A stretch of 21,156 bases of DNA, from IMG/VR virus record IMGVR_UViG_3300043219_000304, positions 1-21,156 of that record, one strand, 5' to 3'. The stretch is from a virus. The position numbers and the translations under genes are program-made. The notes below the pieces were generated by a model. It searched no databases, was not told the DNA's origin, and saw nothing but the letters and a program-made list of their open reading frames with translations. Below, one piece after another: positions 19,408-21,156 of the stretch (position 1 is its first letter; each line of letters starts with the position of its first letter).

Positions 19408-20684
19408 GCCATTCTTTCTCCATCATAGATGTACTTCAAAGTAGGAAATCTCAAACTGATTCCACCCTTTTCATTAGTTGTCTCCTCAAAATATTGTACA
19501 GTTATTGTCTTCCCAAGTATTTTACGAGGATCAGCATAGAATGCTTTCCTCTGATCGAGTGAGAATCCAGAGCCTACTTTTACATCAAATCCTTTATGGG
19601 TAATATGGACTGCTGTGAGAGTTTCAATCTCTTTACGCTCACCATCTTCCACAACCTGATACATTCCCTTTTCAATTGAGTTAACTACGTATTCAGCATC
19701 AAAAAACTTCTTTACTTTGAGAAGATCGTTACTTCTTTTCCCTTTGTAGATAGTATCTCTTCGTAGAATTAATCCTTCCCATCCATTATCGGTGGCTTTC
19801 TTCTGCATCTCAGCAAAGGTATCTTCATTCATTTTTACTTGTTCTAGTACATCTAAATGTAAGTTCTGGTCAGCAAAATACTCATTTAATTTTTCTAATC
19901 GTTTTGACAATATGCGTTTAGAAGTTTTGCTTTCAAACTCTTCAATGGTGAGCATATCAAAAATCTTATATTTGGGATTTGGGATAGTAAAATCTTTTTT
20001 CTTATACACTTTCATGATTGCAGTGAAGTCTTCTTTTCCCTCTGCATCTACAATACACAATTCCCCATCTAATACAAAATTAGATTTATAGTTCAAGTTT
20101 AAGATAGCATTTTTAATTTTATCTAATGTAAGGAACTCTTTTCCTTTTCTGGAATAGAATCTAACGTCATTTCCATTTTTAATACAAATACAACGTAGAC
20201 CATCAAGCTTATGTGAGCCATAGTATTCTTCTTTATTAATCTTTCCTGATACCTTGTCATAGGAATTTGCCAGTGCTACATCAAATTTTGGGATGAGATT
20301 CTTAAATACCTTATTGATATTGGAAGTTCCCATTCCAATCATTAAATCTTTGTCAATTATCTTAAGGATAATGTCTTCGTATTCTGGGTAATATGATATA
20401 AAGCCTTTTACGGATGACACAGCCTTGTGACCTGTGATATTACCATTAGCTAAAGCATCCAATAATACAAATATATCACTGTAACTCTTGATAGCTGGTA
20501 CATCTACTAATTTACTAATTCTGGCAGAGGTTATTCCATACATCTTAAACTCATTATAGATGTAATGCAGTATTTGCTTACACTCAGGATGTTCTGCTAA
20601 TGTTTTCATTTTATCATTTGACCCATTTGTTTTGTTTAGTTCTTCAATTAATATTCTTGTTTGTTGTAATATTTCTTTACTCAC
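19404..20684 (-). CDS. ATP-dependent DNA ligase (T4 gp30-like)
   Basis: The 426-residue protein has the full ligase layout. A helical N-terminal domain (1-130) is followed by the adenylation domain with motif I HKLDGLR (nucleophile K159), FYSRKGKE (motif Ia, 176-183), VLDGELC at 204-210 (motif III), KIFDML near 240 (motif IIIa), WEGLILR at 302-308 (motif IV) and LLKVKKF at 321-327 (motif V). A C-terminal OB-fold domain runs to about 420. It seals DNA nicks, such as those between Okazaki fragments. The start is GTG 20684 behind GAGGAG, in a GTGA overlap with the upstream gene. It is clearly a DNA ligase, distinct from the two RNA ligases. Confidence 0.92.
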   Translation of the reverse strand: MSKEILQQTRILIEELNKTNGSNDKMKTLAEHPECKQILHYIYNEFKMYGITSARISKLVDVPAIKSYSDIFVLLDALANGNITGHKAVSSVKGFISYYPEYEDIILKIIDKDLMIGMGTSNINKVFKNLIPKFDVALANSYDKVSGKINKEEYYGSHKLDGLRCICIKNGNDVRFYSRKGKEFLTLDKIKNAILNLNYKSNFVLDGELCIVDAEGKEDFTAIMKVYKKKDFTIPNPKYKIFDMLTIEEFESKTSKRILSKRLEKLNEYFADQNLHLDVLEQVKMNEDTFAEMQKKATDNGWEGLILRRDTIYKGKRSNDLLKVKKFFDAEYVVNSIEKGMYQVVEDGERKEIETLTAVHITHKGFDVKVGSGFSLDQRKAFYADPRKILGKTITVQYFEETTNEKGGISLRFPTLKYIYDGERMA

Positions 20685-21013
20685 TTTTTCTCCTCTTGTA
20701 AAAACTCTACCAGTTTTATCATATCAGATGTAGTCATCCAACTATCATTTAACACATCTTCCACTCTCTCACATAGATATTTTATTTCTTCATTGCTTTC
20801 TGTCATGCAAACTACAACTTTTGATTCCTGTCTACTTCTTCTCCCATAATACTCTCTTGTTATAAGATTTTCAAGTAAAGAAACTTTATGTTTTTTACCA
20901 GATTCTATTCTGTTTTTAAGTTCTTCCTCGGCAGATTTACAAAATAATTGTAGGTCATAGTTGCTCATGTCATTTAGTACTAGCTTACGTTTTAGCTTCT
21001 CAATTACTTTCAT
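20681..21013 (-). CDS. Unknown 110-residue charged helical protein
   Basis: Not recognised. ATG 21013 follows GGAGG and overlaps the preceding stop by 3 bases; the stop overlaps the ligase GTG. The sequence is highly charged: basic N-terminus (MKVIEKLKRKLVLN), a helix with LFCKSAEEELKNRIESGKKH, a basic YYGRRSRQES turn and an acidic C-terminal helix. No motif known to me. Confidence 0.68.
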   Translation of the reverse strand: MKVIEKLKRKLVLNDMSNYDLQLFCKSAEEELKNRIESGKKHKVSLLENLITREYYGRRSRQESKVVVCMTESNEEIKYLCERVEDVLNDSWMTTSDMIKLVEFLQEEKK

Positions 21014-21141
21014 TCATCCTCCCACATATCTAATCTACCAGCATAAGGACTGGAGTTTGGTTTTGGGGCTATATTCAATGGTCTAAAGCCTTTCTCCACC
21101 ATTTTCTGTATCCTGCCTTCTATTCTATTTGGTTTGTGCAT
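21010..21141 (-). CDS. Small unknown protein, possibly cut by window edge
   Basis: From ATG 21141-21139 the frame gives 43 residues (MHKPNRIEGRIQKMVEKGFR..., ending GRLDMWEDE) to TGA 21012-21010, overlapping the next start. A GAGG about 8 bases upstream could serve as ribosome binding site, but the frame is also open to the window edge, so it may be the end of a longer gene. Function unknown. Confidence 0.5.
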   Translation of the reverse strand: MHKPNRIEGRIQKMVEKGFRPLNIAPKPNSSPYAGRLDMWEDE

Positions 21142-21156
21142 TACATTATCCTCAAG

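Noticed and set aside
1-21156. tRNA genes, CRISPR arrays, insertion sequences or attachment sites
   Set aside because: No cloverleaf with conserved arms, regular spaced repeats, transposase motifs or direct-repeat boundaries were seen on reading both strands, although a tool such as tRNAscan-SE was not available.

Overview
This window reads as part of a large double-stranded DNA phage genome. It has low G+C. Essentially every gene lies on the minus strand, and genes are packed with 1- to 8-base overlaps (ATGA, TAATG, TGATG). Most have a strong AGGAGG-type ribosome binding site, many are under 60 codons, and the recognisable set is that of a T4- or SPO1-like replication, nucleotide and RNA-repair region. 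No virion genes, tRNA genes, CRISPR array or insertion sequence were seen. The host cannot be fixed. Promoters are plain sigma70/sigmaA type (TTGACA, 17-base spacer, TATAAT-like), so host RNA polymerase probably reads them.

Layout in transcription order, from high to low coordinates. 21156-15974 is a DNA module: two unknown small genes, a T4-type ATP-dependent DNA ligase, an MmcB-like PD-(D/E)XK nuclease, a 52-residue gene, and a 931-residue fusion of an Fe-S uracil-DNA-glycosylase-like domain to a family A DNA polymerase. A promoter at 15808-15836 then starts an operon of two unknown proteins, peptidyl-tRNA hydrolase 2, a membrane protein, a macro-domain protein, a 5'(3')-deoxyribonucleotidase, a MESH1/SpoT-like HD hydrolase, an unknown gene, a candidate AEP-type primase, two microproteins, a DUF262 protein and a Cys/His protein. 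A third block begins at the promoter 9970-9998: a transglutaminase-like lipoprotein, a membrane microprotein, an unknown protein, a Thg1 (tRNA-His guanylyltransferase) homologue, five unknown small genes, RNA ligase 2, a dNMP kinase and a Cys-rich microprotein. Two near-identical promoters (5027-5055, 4888-4916) feed a small membrane cassette ending in an SPFH/band-7 protein and a UUCG-loop terminator (3139-3161). The last promoter (3099-3127) drives a small lipoprotein, polynucleotide kinase/phosphatase, a frame-broken small gene, RNA ligase 1 and a truncated HNH endonuclease.

The strongest theme is RNA and tRNA repair. Pnkp and Rnl1 are the classic pair that reverses host anticodon-nuclease damage. 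Here they share a window with a second RNA ligase (Rnl2), a Thg1-type 3'-5' polymerase, Pth2, a macro-domain protein and a (p)ppGpp-hydrolase-like protein. I infer that this is an extended system to protect translation against RNA-targeting or alarmone-based defences. The five unannotated genes between Rnl2 and Thg1 (6739-8257) are the best candidates for undescribed partners.

Three short stretches (1649-1925, 4900-4988, 15841-15944) look like real coding sequence interrupted by frame changes or lacking a start. The first two can be repaired by single-base changes in short homopolymers, so either gene decay, programmed frameshifting or consensus errors must be considered.
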